From positions 1,302,001 through 1,366,000 of the forward strand of contig CBDFMN010000003.1 of NCBI GenBank assembly GCA_965249685.1: DNA of 64,000 bases. The letters run 5' to 3'. The DNA comes from RH-AL1 sp965249685 (lineage in GTDB: Bacteria; Pseudomonadota; Alphaproteobacteria; Rhizobiales; Beijerinckiaceae). Shown here piece by piece: positions 27,235-35,274 of the stretch (within the stretch, counting starts at the first letter, position 1; each line of letters opens with the position of its first letter). The position numbers were made by a program, and so were the translations under genes. A model generated the notes under the pieces. It had not been told where the DNA came from and made no database searches. It was given only the letters and a program-made list of their open reading frames with translations.

Positions 27235-28047
27235 TCAGGAGCCAAAATGCGCGGCGCGCGGTGACGGCAAACCGCCGAAACGGCGGTCGCGCGCCGCGTA
27301 CTGGTCGAGCGCCGCGGCAAAGGCCGCCCGGTCGAAATCCGGCCACAGCACGGGCAGGAATACGAACTCGCTGTAGGCGGCTTGCCACAGCAGAAAGTTG
27401 GAGAGGCGTTGCTCCCCGGAGGTGCGGATGATCAAATCCGGATCGGGAATGTCGAACGTGTCGAGATGCTGCGACAGCATACGCTCGTCGATGTCGCTTT
27501 CCTTGATCTGTCCATGCGCCAGCTTGCGCGCGATCTCGCGCACGGCGGCGGCGATCTCTTGCCGGCCGCCATAGTTGAAAGCGACAACCAAGGTGACGCC
27601 TTTATTCATCCGGGTCATGCTCTCGGCTTCTTCCAAGAGGCAGCGGATGTCGGACTGAAGGTTGTGCCGGTGGCCAATGACCCGGACGCGGACGCCGACT
27701 TTATGGAGTTCCAGAAGGTCTTTGCGAATGAACCGCTTAAGCAGTCCCATCAAGTCCTGGATCTCGTCGAAGGGGCGGCTCCAGTTTTCCGCTGAGAAGC
27801 TGTACACGGTGAGGTAGGAAAGCTTGAACTCGATCGCGGTACGCACCGCGCCGCGCAGTGCCTCCAGGCCGCGGCGATGACCCTCGATGCGCGGGAGCCC
27901 GCGTGCCGCGGCCCAGCGGCCATTGCCATCCATGATCAGGCCGACATGGGAGGGACGCCCCGGCGCCGGGCCTCCGACTTGCGACGTGGCAGGCGCTTCG
28001 CTCGAGGCGGAAGCGCGACCTGTCTCGTCCTCTAAGATATGGGGCAT
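27235..28047 (-). CDS. uppS: Isoprenyl transferase (undecaprenyl diphosphate synthase)
   Basis: 270 residues. Cis-prenyltransferase that makes the C55 lipid carrier for cell-wall glycans. HVGLIMDGNGRWAAARGLPRIEGHRRGLEAL block with the catalytic Asp near 38, LTVYSFSAENWSRP near 80, and the C-terminal DLIIRTSGEQRLSNFLLWQAAYSEFVF block. The N-terminal 30 residues are a low-complexity extension. 49 bases after frr. Confidence 0.96.
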   Translation of the reverse strand: MPHILEDETGRASASSEAPATSQVGGPAPGRPSHVGLIMDGNGRWAAARGLPRIEGHRRGLEALRGAVRTAIEFKLSYLTVYSFSAENWSRPFDEIQDLMGLLKRFIRKDLLELHKVGVRVRVIGHRHNLQSDIRCLLEEAESMTRMNKGVTLVVAFNYGGRQEIAAAVREIARKLAHGQIKESDIDERMLSQHLDTFDIPDPDLIIRTSGEQRLSNFLLWQAAYSEFVFLPVLWPDFDRAAFAAALDQYAARDRRFGGLPSPRAAHFGS

Positions 28048-28096
28048 CGCCCTTCCCGGTTGTCGTACACGTCTGGCGCCATCGGCGACCGGCAGA

Positions 28097-28657
28097 CTAG
28101 ATCTGCATAATTTCCTGTTCCTTGGTCGCCAGCGTCTGGTCCAGTTCCCCGACCATGTGGTCGGTCGCCTTTTGGACCTCGCTCTCGTGGCGCTTCTGGT
28201 CGTCCTCGCTGATCACCTTGTCTTTCAACAATCTCTTCAAAACGTCGATCCCATCGCGACGAACATGGCGGACCGCCACCTTGGCTTCCTCGGTGTAGCG
28301 GTGCGCCACCTTGACCATTTCTTTGCGACGCTGCTCGTTCAACTCGGGGATGCGGATACGCAACACCTGTCCCTCGACGTTGGGCGACAGGCCAAGGCTC
28401 GACTCGCGGATCGTCTTCTCCACCGCGCTGACCATGCTCTTGTCCCAGACCTGCACCGAGAGCATTCGAGCCTCCGGCACGCTGATCGTCGCCACCTGAT
28501 TGATCGGCATGGACTGGCCGTAGGCGACGACATTGAGAGGCTCCAGCAGGCTCGCCGAAGCGCGCCCGGTCCGAAGCCCGCCGAGCTCGTGCCGCAGGGT
28601 CGCGACGGCGCCCTGCATGCGACGCTTGAGATCGGCGAGGTCGAAGGTATCACTCAT
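28097..28657 (-). CDS. frr: Ribosome recycling factor
   Basis: 186 residues, the normal length. Splits post-termination ribosomes with EF-G. GLRTGRASASLLEPLNVVAYG near 28, VWDKSMVSAVEKTIRESSLGL near 72, and IRIPELNEQRRKEMVK near 103 are the conserved blocks. Downstream of pyrH by about 114 bases and upstream of uppS. Confidence 0.97.
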   Translation of the reverse strand: MSDTFDLADLKRRMQGAVATLRHELGGLRTGRASASLLEPLNVVAYGQSMPINQVATISVPEARMLSVQVWDKSMVSAVEKTIRESSLGLSPNVEGQVLRIRIPELNEQRRKEMVKVAHRYTEEAKVAVRHVRRDGIDVLKRLLKDKVISEDDQKRHESEVQKATDHMVGELDQTLATKEQEIMQI

Positions 28658-28771
28658 CGAATGGCCTTATGCGGGACGCGCCAAGCGGACGCCGGCGCCA
28701 CGTGATTTGATGGACCCATCTTGGTTCGCCACGAGAGGCAAGATCGACCGGGCGGGAACAAAGAGCCCGCG

Positions 28772-29500
28772 TCATGGCCTTACGAGCGTCGCGGTTCCCC
28801 TGCCCTCGAGGGCGTCGCAGATGGCGCCTGGCCTCTGAATTGAGAAGACGAGTATCGGAATTCTGTTCTCGCGCGCAAGCGCGAAAGCGGCGGTGTCCAT
28901 CACGGCCAGGTTCTTGGCGATCGCCTCGTCATGGGTGAGCGAGTCGTAACGCACCGCATGGGGGTCGCGCTTGGGATCGGCCGAATAGATGCCGTCCACC
29001 TGCGTCGCCTTGAGGATAGCGTCGCAAGAAAGCTCGCACCCGCGCAACGCGGCTCCGGTATCCGTCGTGAAGAACGGGTTCCCCGTGCCGCCAGCCAAAA
29101 TGATGACGCGCCGCTTGCCGAGATGATGGAGTGCAGCCTGGCGGGAATAGGGCTCGCAGAGCGAGGGCATCGGCACTGCCGACAGCACGCGCGCCGGCTG
29201 TTCGGCTTTCTCGATCGCATATTCAAGCGCCAGCGCGTTCATGACGGTGGCCAGCATCCCGATCGAATCAGCGCGCGCACGCTCGATTCCTTTATCTGCC
29301 CCTTGAATACCGCGGAAGAAGTTGCCGCCGCCCACAACCACCGCCACCTCGATGCCGAGAGAGGCTGCGCGCGCCAGATCGTGGGCGATGGCATCGATGA
29401 CGGTGGGATCGAGGCCATGGCTCTGGCCGCCCTGTAGCGCCTCGCCCGAAAGCTTGACGACGACGCGGCGCCACCTGGGTTTCGATCCCTCGTCCGTCAT
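28772..29500 (-). CDS. pyrH: Uridylate kinase
   Basis: 242 residues. Phosphorylates UMP to UDP. VVKLSGEALQGG N-terminal motif, VVVGGGNFFRGI near 52, ILAGGTGNPFFTTDTGAALR near 132, and the KATQVDGIYSADPKRDP block near 162. In relatives it directly follows tsf; here three unrelated genes (29690-32378) lie between, so it needs a separate promoter in the 189 bases upstream. Confidence 0.97.
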   Translation of the reverse strand: MTDEGSKPRWRRVVVKLSGEALQGGQSHGLDPTVIDAIAHDLARAASLGIEVAVVVGGGNFFRGIQGADKGIERARADSIGMLATVMNALALEYAIEKAEQPARVLSAVPMPSLCEPYSRQAALHHLGKRRVIILAGGTGNPFFTTDTGAALRGCELSCDAILKATQVDGIYSADPKRDPHAVRYDSLTHDEAIAKNLAVMDTAAFALARENRIPILVFSIQRPGAICDALEGRGTATLVRP

Positions 29501-29689
29501 GCCGCCTCGACCTCGTGTGCGGACGGCGGACCTTCGATGCCGCCGCGCTGCAGCACGGCTTAAGCGGTTTGCGAGGTCCGTTCAAGCGAGCGGACCTCGT
29601 GGCGGCTGCGCGGCGGTCGAGACGGTCGCCTGATCGGGTTAGGAAGCCGCCATCTCGCAAAAGCCGACGCGCGACACTTGGTTGACGCG

Positions 29690-30391
29690 CTACTCTTGGA
29701 TGACGTCGACGATCCGCCGCGTGCCGGGCTCGAGAATGATGATCTCTCCATCGACGACGATATAGTCGTAGCCACGATACTCCGGCACCAGTTCGATGAT
29801 GGAGGCCGGCAGCGGGTAGAAGTGGTAGCGCTCGGGGATCACCGTGCCGACGCCGACGCGGAAGTCCACGCCGTGCAGGGCTTCGACGTGACGCTCGCGG
29901 ATGACACTTGTGAACCGCGTCCGCTTCTCGCCCGAAAGTTCGACGTGACCACCGCGGCCGCCTTCGCCGCGACCCGCCTCGCCCCGGGTCTCGCCGCGGG
30001 AAGGACTTCGGTCACCCGCCGCGGGCGTGTTTCGCTCACCAGCCGGTCCGCCCCTCTCACGCGAGGCCGGTGCCTCGCGCTCGCCGGAGGCGGGACCGGG
30101 CTTGGCGCCTTGCGCTACGCCGGACCCGTTACCGCCGGCACCCTCTCGGGCGGCGCCGGACGGTGCCTCGGCCCCGCGCTCGGGAGTACCACCGGCGGGC
30201 CGAGCCGCAGGAGCCGCGCCCCGTTCGGCACCTCCCGTTCCGCGTTCAGCGCCGCCGGCCGCGCCACCGCTTGCGGCGCCACCGCGCTCGCTACCGCCCG
30301 CGCCCTGCGCCACGGCGAGGGTCGAACCGAGCAGAACCGTGACCGCAACGGCTGACGAGAGAAGCCCGACACGTGATTTCGTAGGAAACAT
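29690..30391 (-). CDS. DUF1236 domain protein, secreted, with long Gly/Glu/Arg-rich segment
   Basis: 233 residues. Signal peptide (VGLLSSAVAVTVLLGSTLAVAQ), then about 120 residues of Gly/Ala/Glu/Arg-rich low complexity with repeated GGAERG and similar units, then a folded C-terminal DUF1236 domain (VHVG-type ...TVIPERYHFYPLPASIIELVPEYRGYDYI with a DGEIIILEPGTRRIVDVI ending). DUF1236 proteins are small periplasmic or envelope proteins of Hyphomicrobiales with unknown function. The low-complexity part is likely disordered. It is one of the three genes that interrupt the pyrH-tsf order. Confidence 0.82.
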   Translation of the reverse strand: MFPTKSRVGLLSSAVAVTVLLGSTLAVAQGAGGSERGGAASGGAAGGAERGTGGAERGAAPAARPAGGTPERGAEAPSGAAREGAGGNGSGVAQGAKPGPASGEREAPASRERGGPAGERNTPAAGDRSPSRGETRGEAGRGEGGRGGHVELSGEKRTRFTSVIRERHVEALHGVDFRVGVGTVIPERYHFYPLPASIIELVPEYRGYDYIVVDGEIIILEPGTRRIVDVIQE

Positions 30392-30517
30392 GCTGAAGCT
30401 CCTTATGATGCGTCGGACCAATGGATTCGGTGCGACGACGTTCCCTCCCGAAATCCTGTCTTTAGACATCAAAGATCGGTGGCGGACCGCGCGGATACCG
30501 CACGACGAGGGGGACTG

Positions 30518-31753
30518 ATGAGAGGGTTGATTGCCATTCCGGTGTTGTTGCTGATCGCGTTCCTCTTCGGCGAGGACCGGCGGGCGATCGGGTGGCGCGT
30601 CGTGTTCGGCGGCCTCGTTCTCCAAGTCGGCTTGGCGGTGCTGCTGCTCAAGATCCCACTGACCATCCAGGTGCTCGTCGTGCTCAATCAGGCGGTCACC
30701 GCGCTGCAGTCCGCGACGGACGCGGGGACGACGCTCGTCTTCGGCTTCCTTGGCGGCGGCCCGCTCCCCTATGCGGAGACGCAGCCCGGCGCCAGCTTCA
30801 CGCTGGCTTTTCGGGTGTTCCCACTTTTCCTCGTGATCAGCGCGCTGGCCTCGTTGCTGCTCTATTGGGGCGTGCTGCAGCGGATCGTCGGCATGTTCGC
30901 CTGGCTGCTCCGCCGCACGCTCGGCATCGGCGGCCCGCTCGGGCTCGGCGCCGCCGTCCACATCTTCGTCGGCATGGTCGAGGCACCGCTGCTGCTGCGG
31001 CCCTATCTGAAGACGATGAGCCGGGGCGAACTCTTCGCGCTGATGAGTTGCGGGATGGCGGGCATCGCCGGCACGGTCATGGTGATCTACACAAGCCTCC
31101 TCCGCAGCGTCTTGCCGGACGCGTTCGGCAGCATCCTCTCGGCGGCGGTCCTCTCGACGCCGGCGGCGCTCGCGGTCGCGGCGATCATGGTGCCCTTCGC
31201 GGCGCGGCCGGACGAAGAGGCCGTGCTCGACGAGGGCGAGCGGCCGAGCGGCGCGATGGAGGCCGTGGTGAAGGGAACGAACGAGGGTATCGGGCTGCTC
31301 GCGGCGATTGTCGCAACGCTCATCGTCCTCGTAAGTCTCGTCACACTGCTCAACATGGCGCTCCAACTCGTCAGCGTGGCGGGCGCGCCGCTGACCATCC
31401 AGCGGATCGTCGCCGTAGGCTTCCGACCCTTGATCTGGCTGATCGGCATTCCCTGGGCGCAGGTCGCCACGGCCGCGGACCTGATGGGGACGAAGACCGT
31501 TTTGAACGAGTTCGTCGCCTTCCTTAAGCTGGCCCGCCTACCCGCCGATGCGCTCGATCCGCGCTCGCGTCTGATCATGACCTTCGCGCTCTGCGGTTTC
31601 GCCAATCTCGGCAGCCTCGGCATTATGCTCGGCGGGATGAGCGCGATGGTCCCGGAACGCCGGCGCGAGATCGTGGCCTTGGGCTGGCGATCCGTCATCG
31701 CCGGCACCCTCGCGAGCCTGATGAGCGGTGCGGTCGTGGGCCTTCTCACTTGA
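30518..31753 (+). CDS. Concentrative nucleoside transporter-family protein (NupC/CNT)
   Basis: 411 residues from the ATG at 30518. Inner-membrane, proton- or sodium-coupled nucleoside uptake. The three family domains are seen in order: N-terminal membrane pair (VVFGGLVLQVGLAVLLL), gate domain (FPLFLVISALASLLLYWGVLQ) and C-terminal core with GMVEAPLLLRPYL near 150 and ALCGFANLGSLGIMLGGMSAMVPERR near the end. The nearby UMP kinase gives a loose thematic link to pyrimidine salvage. Confidence 0.9.
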   Translation: MRGLIAIPVLLLIAFLFGEDRRAIGWRVVFGGLVLQVGLAVLLLKIPLTIQVLVVLNQAVTALQSATDAGTTLVFGFLGGGPLPYAETQPGASFTLAFRVFPLFLVISALASLLLYWGVLQRIVGMFAWLLRRTLGIGGPLGLGAAVHIFVGMVEAPLLLRPYLKTMSRGELFALMSCGMAGIAGTVMVIYTSLLRSVLPDAFGSILSAAVLSTPAALAVAAIMVPFAARPDEEAVLDEGERPSGAMEAVVKGTNEGIGLLAAIVATLIVLVSLVTLLNMALQLVSVAGAPLTIQRIVAVGFRPLIWLIGIPWAQVATAADLMGTKTVLNEFVAFLKLARLPADALDPRSRLIMTFALCGFANLGSLGIMLGGMSAMVPERRREIVALGWRSVIAGTLASLMSGAVVGLLT

Positions 31754-31835
31754 GCAGCCGGCCAGTCGAACGATCGGCGACCCCGCTGATTGCCGCGAAC
31801 CTGTTGCCCGCGATCGAACGAAGGGCGAGCCGCCG

Positions 31836-32378
31836 ATGACGGTGTTCTTTACCGCCGACACGCATTTCGGCGATGCGCGTATCCTCAACACGGCGAGGCG
31901 ACCGTTCAAGACCATCGCCGCGCACGACGCGGCCCTCATCGAGCATTGGCGGACGGCGGTCGGGCCGGGCGACGAGATCTACCACCTCGGCGACTTCGCG
32001 CCGCGATCGAGCGCGGAGGACCTCAACGCCCTGATGGGCCGGCTACCCGGCCGTCGGCATCTCATCACCGGCAACAACGACGACGACGCGACACGGCATC
32101 ACCCCGCCTGGGCCAGCGTGCAGCCTTATCGGGAGATCGAGGTCGACGGCACGACGTGCGTGCTCTGCCATTACGCGTTCCGCACCTGGTTTCGCATGGG
32201 CAAGGGCGCCCTGGACCTGCACGGCCATTCGCACGGCAAACTCAAGCCACAGACGCGCCAGTTCGACGTAGGGGTGGACGCGTGGGGTTTCCGGCCGGTG
32301 ACGCTGGCCACGATGCTGGCAAGCCGGCGGCGACGCGGACTGCCCCTCGTGGCCGAAACCTCGGCTGAGACGACTTGA
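31836..32378 (+). CDS. Calcineurin-like metallophosphoesterase
   Basis: 180 residues from the ATG at 31836. All metal-site motifs are present: FFTADTHFGD, YHLGDFAPR, ITGNNDDD (GNHD-like), CHYAF and LHGHSHGKL. Short members of this group are phosphohydrolases with undefined substrates. It follows the nucleoside transporter by 82 bases on the same strand, and may be cotranscribed. Converges on tsf. Confidence 0.88.
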   Translation: MTVFFTADTHFGDARILNTARRPFKTIAAHDAALIEHWRTAVGPGDEIYHLGDFAPRSSAEDLNALMGRLPGRRHLITGNNDDDATRHHPAWASVQPYREIEVDGTTCVLCHYAFRTWFRMGKGALDLHGHSHGKLKPQTRQFDVGVDAWGFRPVTLATMLASRRRRGLPLVAETSAETT

Positions 32379-32425
32379 CAGGGTCGGACGTCCCGCCGGA
32401 CTTGACCCCAAGCCTGCAACGGACC

Positions 32426-33361
32426 TCAGAGTTGGCCGGATGCCGCAGCGGCGACCTCGGCCGCGAAGTCGGACTCCTGCTTCTCGATGCCCTCGCCGAG
32501 CGCGTAGCGCACGAAGGCCTTGAGCACCACCGGCGCACCGGCGGCCGCTTCCGCATCCTTCACGACCTGGCCGATCGTCTTGCCGGAATGGTCAGCGTGG
32601 ATCGAAGGCTGATCGACGAGGCAGACCTCCTTGTAGTAGCTCTTCAGGCCGGACTCGACGATCTTCTCGACCACGTGCGCCGGCTTGCCGGCACCGTTCT
32701 TTTCGGCGAGCACGGTCTTCTCGCGGGCGACCACATCCGGGTCGAGCGCGCTCGAGTCGAGCGCCTGAGGATTGCTCGCGGCGACATGCTGAGCGATCTG
32801 CCGACCAAGCCCCTGCAGGACTTCGGCTGCGCCTTTCGACTCGAGCGCGACGATGACGCCGATCTTGCCGAGCCCCGGCGCAACCGAATTGTGCACGTAG
32901 GAGCCGAAGGCGCCCTGCCCGACCGACAGAAGGGCCGCGCGGCGCAAGGTCATGTTTTCGCCGATCGTGGCGATCGCGTTGGCGATCGCGCTCTCGACGC
33001 TCCCGCCGCCGACATAAGCGGCGGCCTTCAGCGCCTCGACATCGGCGATCTTCTGCGTCACCGCCACGTCGGCGATGTTGCGCGCCAGCGCCTGGAAATC
33101 CTCGTTGCGAGCGACGAAATCCGTCTCGGAATTGACCTCGACGAGGACGGCCTCGGTCCCTTTGATCGTCAGTGCGACCAAGCCCTCGGCCGCAATGCGC
33201 CCGCTCTTCTTGGCGGCCTTGGACAGGCCCTTCTTGCGGAGCCAGTCTACCGCGGCCTCAATGTCGCCGCTCGTCTCGGTGAGGGCGTTCTTGCAATCCA
33301 TCATGCCCGAGCCGGTCTTCTCGCGAAGATCCTTAACCAGAGCCGCCGTTATCGCTGCCAT
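32426..33361 (-). CDS. tsf: Translation elongation factor Ts
   Basis: 311 residues. Nucleotide exchange factor for EF-Tu. N-terminal UBA-like motif VKDLREKTGSGMMDCKNAL with the TSGDIEAAVDWLRKKG follow-up, and EVNSETDFVARNEDF near 78, which is the EF-Tu contact core. Downstream of rpsB by about 77 bases that contain an attenuator-like hairpin. Confidence 0.97.
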   Translation of the reverse strand: MAAITAALVKDLREKTGSGMMDCKNALTETSGDIEAAVDWLRKKGLSKAAKKSGRIAAEGLVALTIKGTEAVLVEVNSETDFVARNEDFQALARNIADVAVTQKIADVEALKAAAYVGGGSVESAIANAIATIGENMTLRRAALLSVGQGAFGSYVHNSVAPGLGKIGVIVALESKGAAEVLQGLGRQIAQHVAASNPQALDSSALDPDVVAREKTVLAEKNGAGKPAHVVEKIVESGLKSYYKEVCLVDQPSIHADHSGKTIGQVVKDAEAAAGAPVVLKAFVRYALGEGIEKQESDFAAEVAAAASGQL

Positions 33362-33384
33362 CGCACGTGGTCCTTTTCAACGGA

Positions 33385-33411
33385 GAAAGCGGACAGCTTG
33401 CGCCGTCCGCC
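33385..33411 (-). terminator. Attenuator-like hairpin between rpsB and tsf
   Basis: On the minus strand GGCGGAC and GTCCGCT form a short GC stem with a ten-base loop followed by TTTCTCC. It may reduce read-through from rpsB into tsf. Weak T tract, so only a candidate. Confidence 0.45.
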
Positions 33412-33438
33412 CTGATCTAGGGTCGCAGGTCGCGGAAG

Positions 33439-34491
33439 TCAGGCGGCGACGAGGCTGCGGGCCTGGTTGACCCACCCGTCGCGCGCGATGCGGCCGCCGA
33501 GCTTCAGGTCGGTGTCGACCTTGGCCTCGTCCGCCGGCGTCATCGCGGCAATCTGCCAGAAATGGAAGATCCCGCCGTCGTTGAGCTTCTTGACGACGTT
33601 GGGGCCGACCCCCTGCAGCTTGGCGAAATCGTCCGGCGCGCCGCGCGGGGCGGACAGGAGCTCGAAGGTCGCGGCGGGGGCCTCAAACGCTTCCGCCAGT
33701 TCTTCGGCCACGGGCTCGACGCTGGCCGATTCCTGGATGGCGGGAGGCAATGGCTCCACCGCGGGCGCCTCAGCCTCGCCGAAGTCGACCTCTGAGCCGC
33801 CTTGGCTGCGCGAGATGCCATCAAGGGCGGCGCGGGCGACCAGGTCGCAATAATAGACGATGGCGCGGGCCGCGTCGTCGTTGCCGGGAATTGGGAAGCT
33901 GATACCGTCGGGGTCGCAGTTGGTGTCCAGGATGGCCGCGACGGGAATGTTAAGGCGGCCGGCTTCCTTGATCGCCAGCTGCTCCTTGTTCGTGTCGATG
34001 ACGAAGATTAGGTCGGGCACGCCGCCCATGTCCTTGATGCCACCGAGCGCCTTCTCGAGCTTCTCGCGCTCGCGGGTCATCATCAGCCGCTCTTTCTTCG
34101 TCAGGCCGAGGGCGCCGGTATTAAGCTGCTCGTCGATCTTGCGCAGGCGCTGGATAGAGGCGGAGATCGTCTTCCAGTTCGTCAGCATGCCGCCGAGCCA
34201 GCGGGCGTTGATGTAGTATTGGGCGGAGCGCGTCGCGGCGTCGGCGATGGCTTCCTGGGCTTGGCGCTTGGTGCCGACGAAGAGCACGCGACCGCCGCGC
34301 GCGACCGTATCGGACACCGCCTTGAGCGCCTGGTGCAGCAGCGGCACCGTCTGGGCGAGGTCGATGATGTGAATGTTGTTGCGCGCACCAAAGATGAAGG
34401 GTGCCATCTTCGGGTTCCAGCGATGCGACTGGTGGCCGAAGTGGGCGCCGGACTCGAGGAGCCCACGCATGGAGAATTCAGGCAATGCCAT
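33439..34491 (-). CDS. rpsB: 30S ribosomal protein uS2 with C-terminal extension
   Basis: 350 residues against about 240 in E. coli. The S2 core is complete (MRGLLESGAHFGHQSHRWNPKMAPFIFG; WLGGMLTNWKTI; PVAAILDTNCDPD). The extra ~100 residues comprise an acidic linker and a helix-hairpin-helix-like domain near the end (FAKLQGVGPNVVKKLNDGGI...QIAAMTPADEAKV), a known feature of some alphaproteobacterial S2 proteins. First gene of rpsB-tsf. Confidence 0.96.
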   Translation of the reverse strand: MALPEFSMRGLLESGAHFGHQSHRWNPKMAPFIFGARNNIHIIDLAQTVPLLHQALKAVSDTVARGGRVLFVGTKRQAQEAIADAATRSAQYYINARWLGGMLTNWKTISASIQRLRKIDEQLNTGALGLTKKERLMMTREREKLEKALGGIKDMGGVPDLIFVIDTNKEQLAIKEAGRLNIPVAAILDTNCDPDGISFPIPGNDDAARAIVYYCDLVARAALDGISRSQGGSEVDFGEAEAPAVEPLPPAIQESASVEPVAEELAEAFEAPAATFELLSAPRGAPDDFAKLQGVGPNVVKKLNDGGIFHFWQIAAMTPADEAKVDTDLKLGGRIARDGWVNQARSLVAA

Positions 34492-34530
34492 CGCTTTTGC
34501 AACTCCGGTTAGGCCGCCGCGGATCAGTTC

Positions 34531-34552
34531 GGTCCCGCAAAATTACGGGACC
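34531..34552 (-). promoter_or_regulatory. Perfect hairpin in the rpsB leader
   Basis: GGTCCCG and CGGGACC pair perfectly around an AT-rich eight-base loop, about 40 bases upstream of the rpsB ATG. The position in the 5' leader suggests translational or S2-autogenous control, but no known motif was matched. Confidence 0.45.
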
Positions 34553-34662
34553 ACCGGGTGGCGCGCCTTAAAGCAGGCGCGCGCGATCCGCGTGTGGAAT
34601 GAGGCAGTGCTTACACCGGCATAGACGACGAGACAAGGGTCGCCATGCAGGCGCGAATGCGG

Positions 34663-35265
34663 TCAGACGCCAGCCGCGTCGATGGCTTGTGCGCGAACAA
34701 AAGCCGGTCGCGCCATGCATCGGTCGAGATAGGCGGCGAAGACCGGCTGCGCCTCGACGATCTTAAAGACATGGATGCCGAAGAACAGGTCGCAGCCGAT
34801 CATCACGTCGGCGGCGGAAAAGGCGTCGCCGAGGATCCAGGGGCCGGGCGCCAGAGCCTCCTCCAGCACACCCATCGTCCGTTCGAAGCTGCCGTAACCC
34901 GCGGCGGCCTCGGACACGGCAACGTTCTGGAATTTTTGCATAAAGGCGCCTTCGATGCACCCCGAAGCGAAGAACAGCCATTGCAGATAGCGGCCGCGGC
35001 GCGGATCGCCCGGAGGCGGCGCGAGAGCGGCGTCGGGCACCGCCTCCGCCACATAGGCGCAGATGGCCGCGGATTCGGCGACGCAGACAGCGCCGTCACG
35101 CAGGGCCGGTACTTTGCCTAACGGGTTGACCTCGCGAAAGGCTGGGCTGCGCTGTTCGCCAGCCGCGAGGTCCACGCGATGGCGGTCGTAGGCGATGCCC
35201 GCTTCTTCAAGCATCCACAGCGCGCGCAACGCCCGCGTCCTCGGCGCCCAGAACAGTTCCATCAT
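34663..35265 (-). CDS. Glutathione S-transferase family protein
   Basis: 200 residues. Thioredoxin-like N-terminal domain (RTRALRALWMLEEAGIAYDRH, with the EVNPLGKVPALRDGAVCVAESAAIC glutathione-binding cis-Pro/Glu-Ser block) and an all-helical C-terminal domain (GDAFSAADVMIGCDLFF). Cytoplasmic; substrate unknown. Starts a few bases before the dnaE stop region and lies between dnaE and rpsB on the same strand, nine bases from dnaE. Confidence 0.88.
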   Translation of the reverse strand: MMELFWAPRTRALRALWMLEEAGIAYDRHRVDLAAGEQRSPAFREVNPLGKVPALRDGAVCVAESAAICAYVAEAVPDAALAPPPGDPRRGRYLQWLFFASGCIEGAFMQKFQNVAVSEAAAGYGSFERTMGVLEEALAPGPWILGDAFSAADVMIGCDLFFGIHVFKIVEAQPVFAAYLDRCMARPAFVRAQAIDAAGV

Positions 35266-35274
35266 CGGCCTCTC

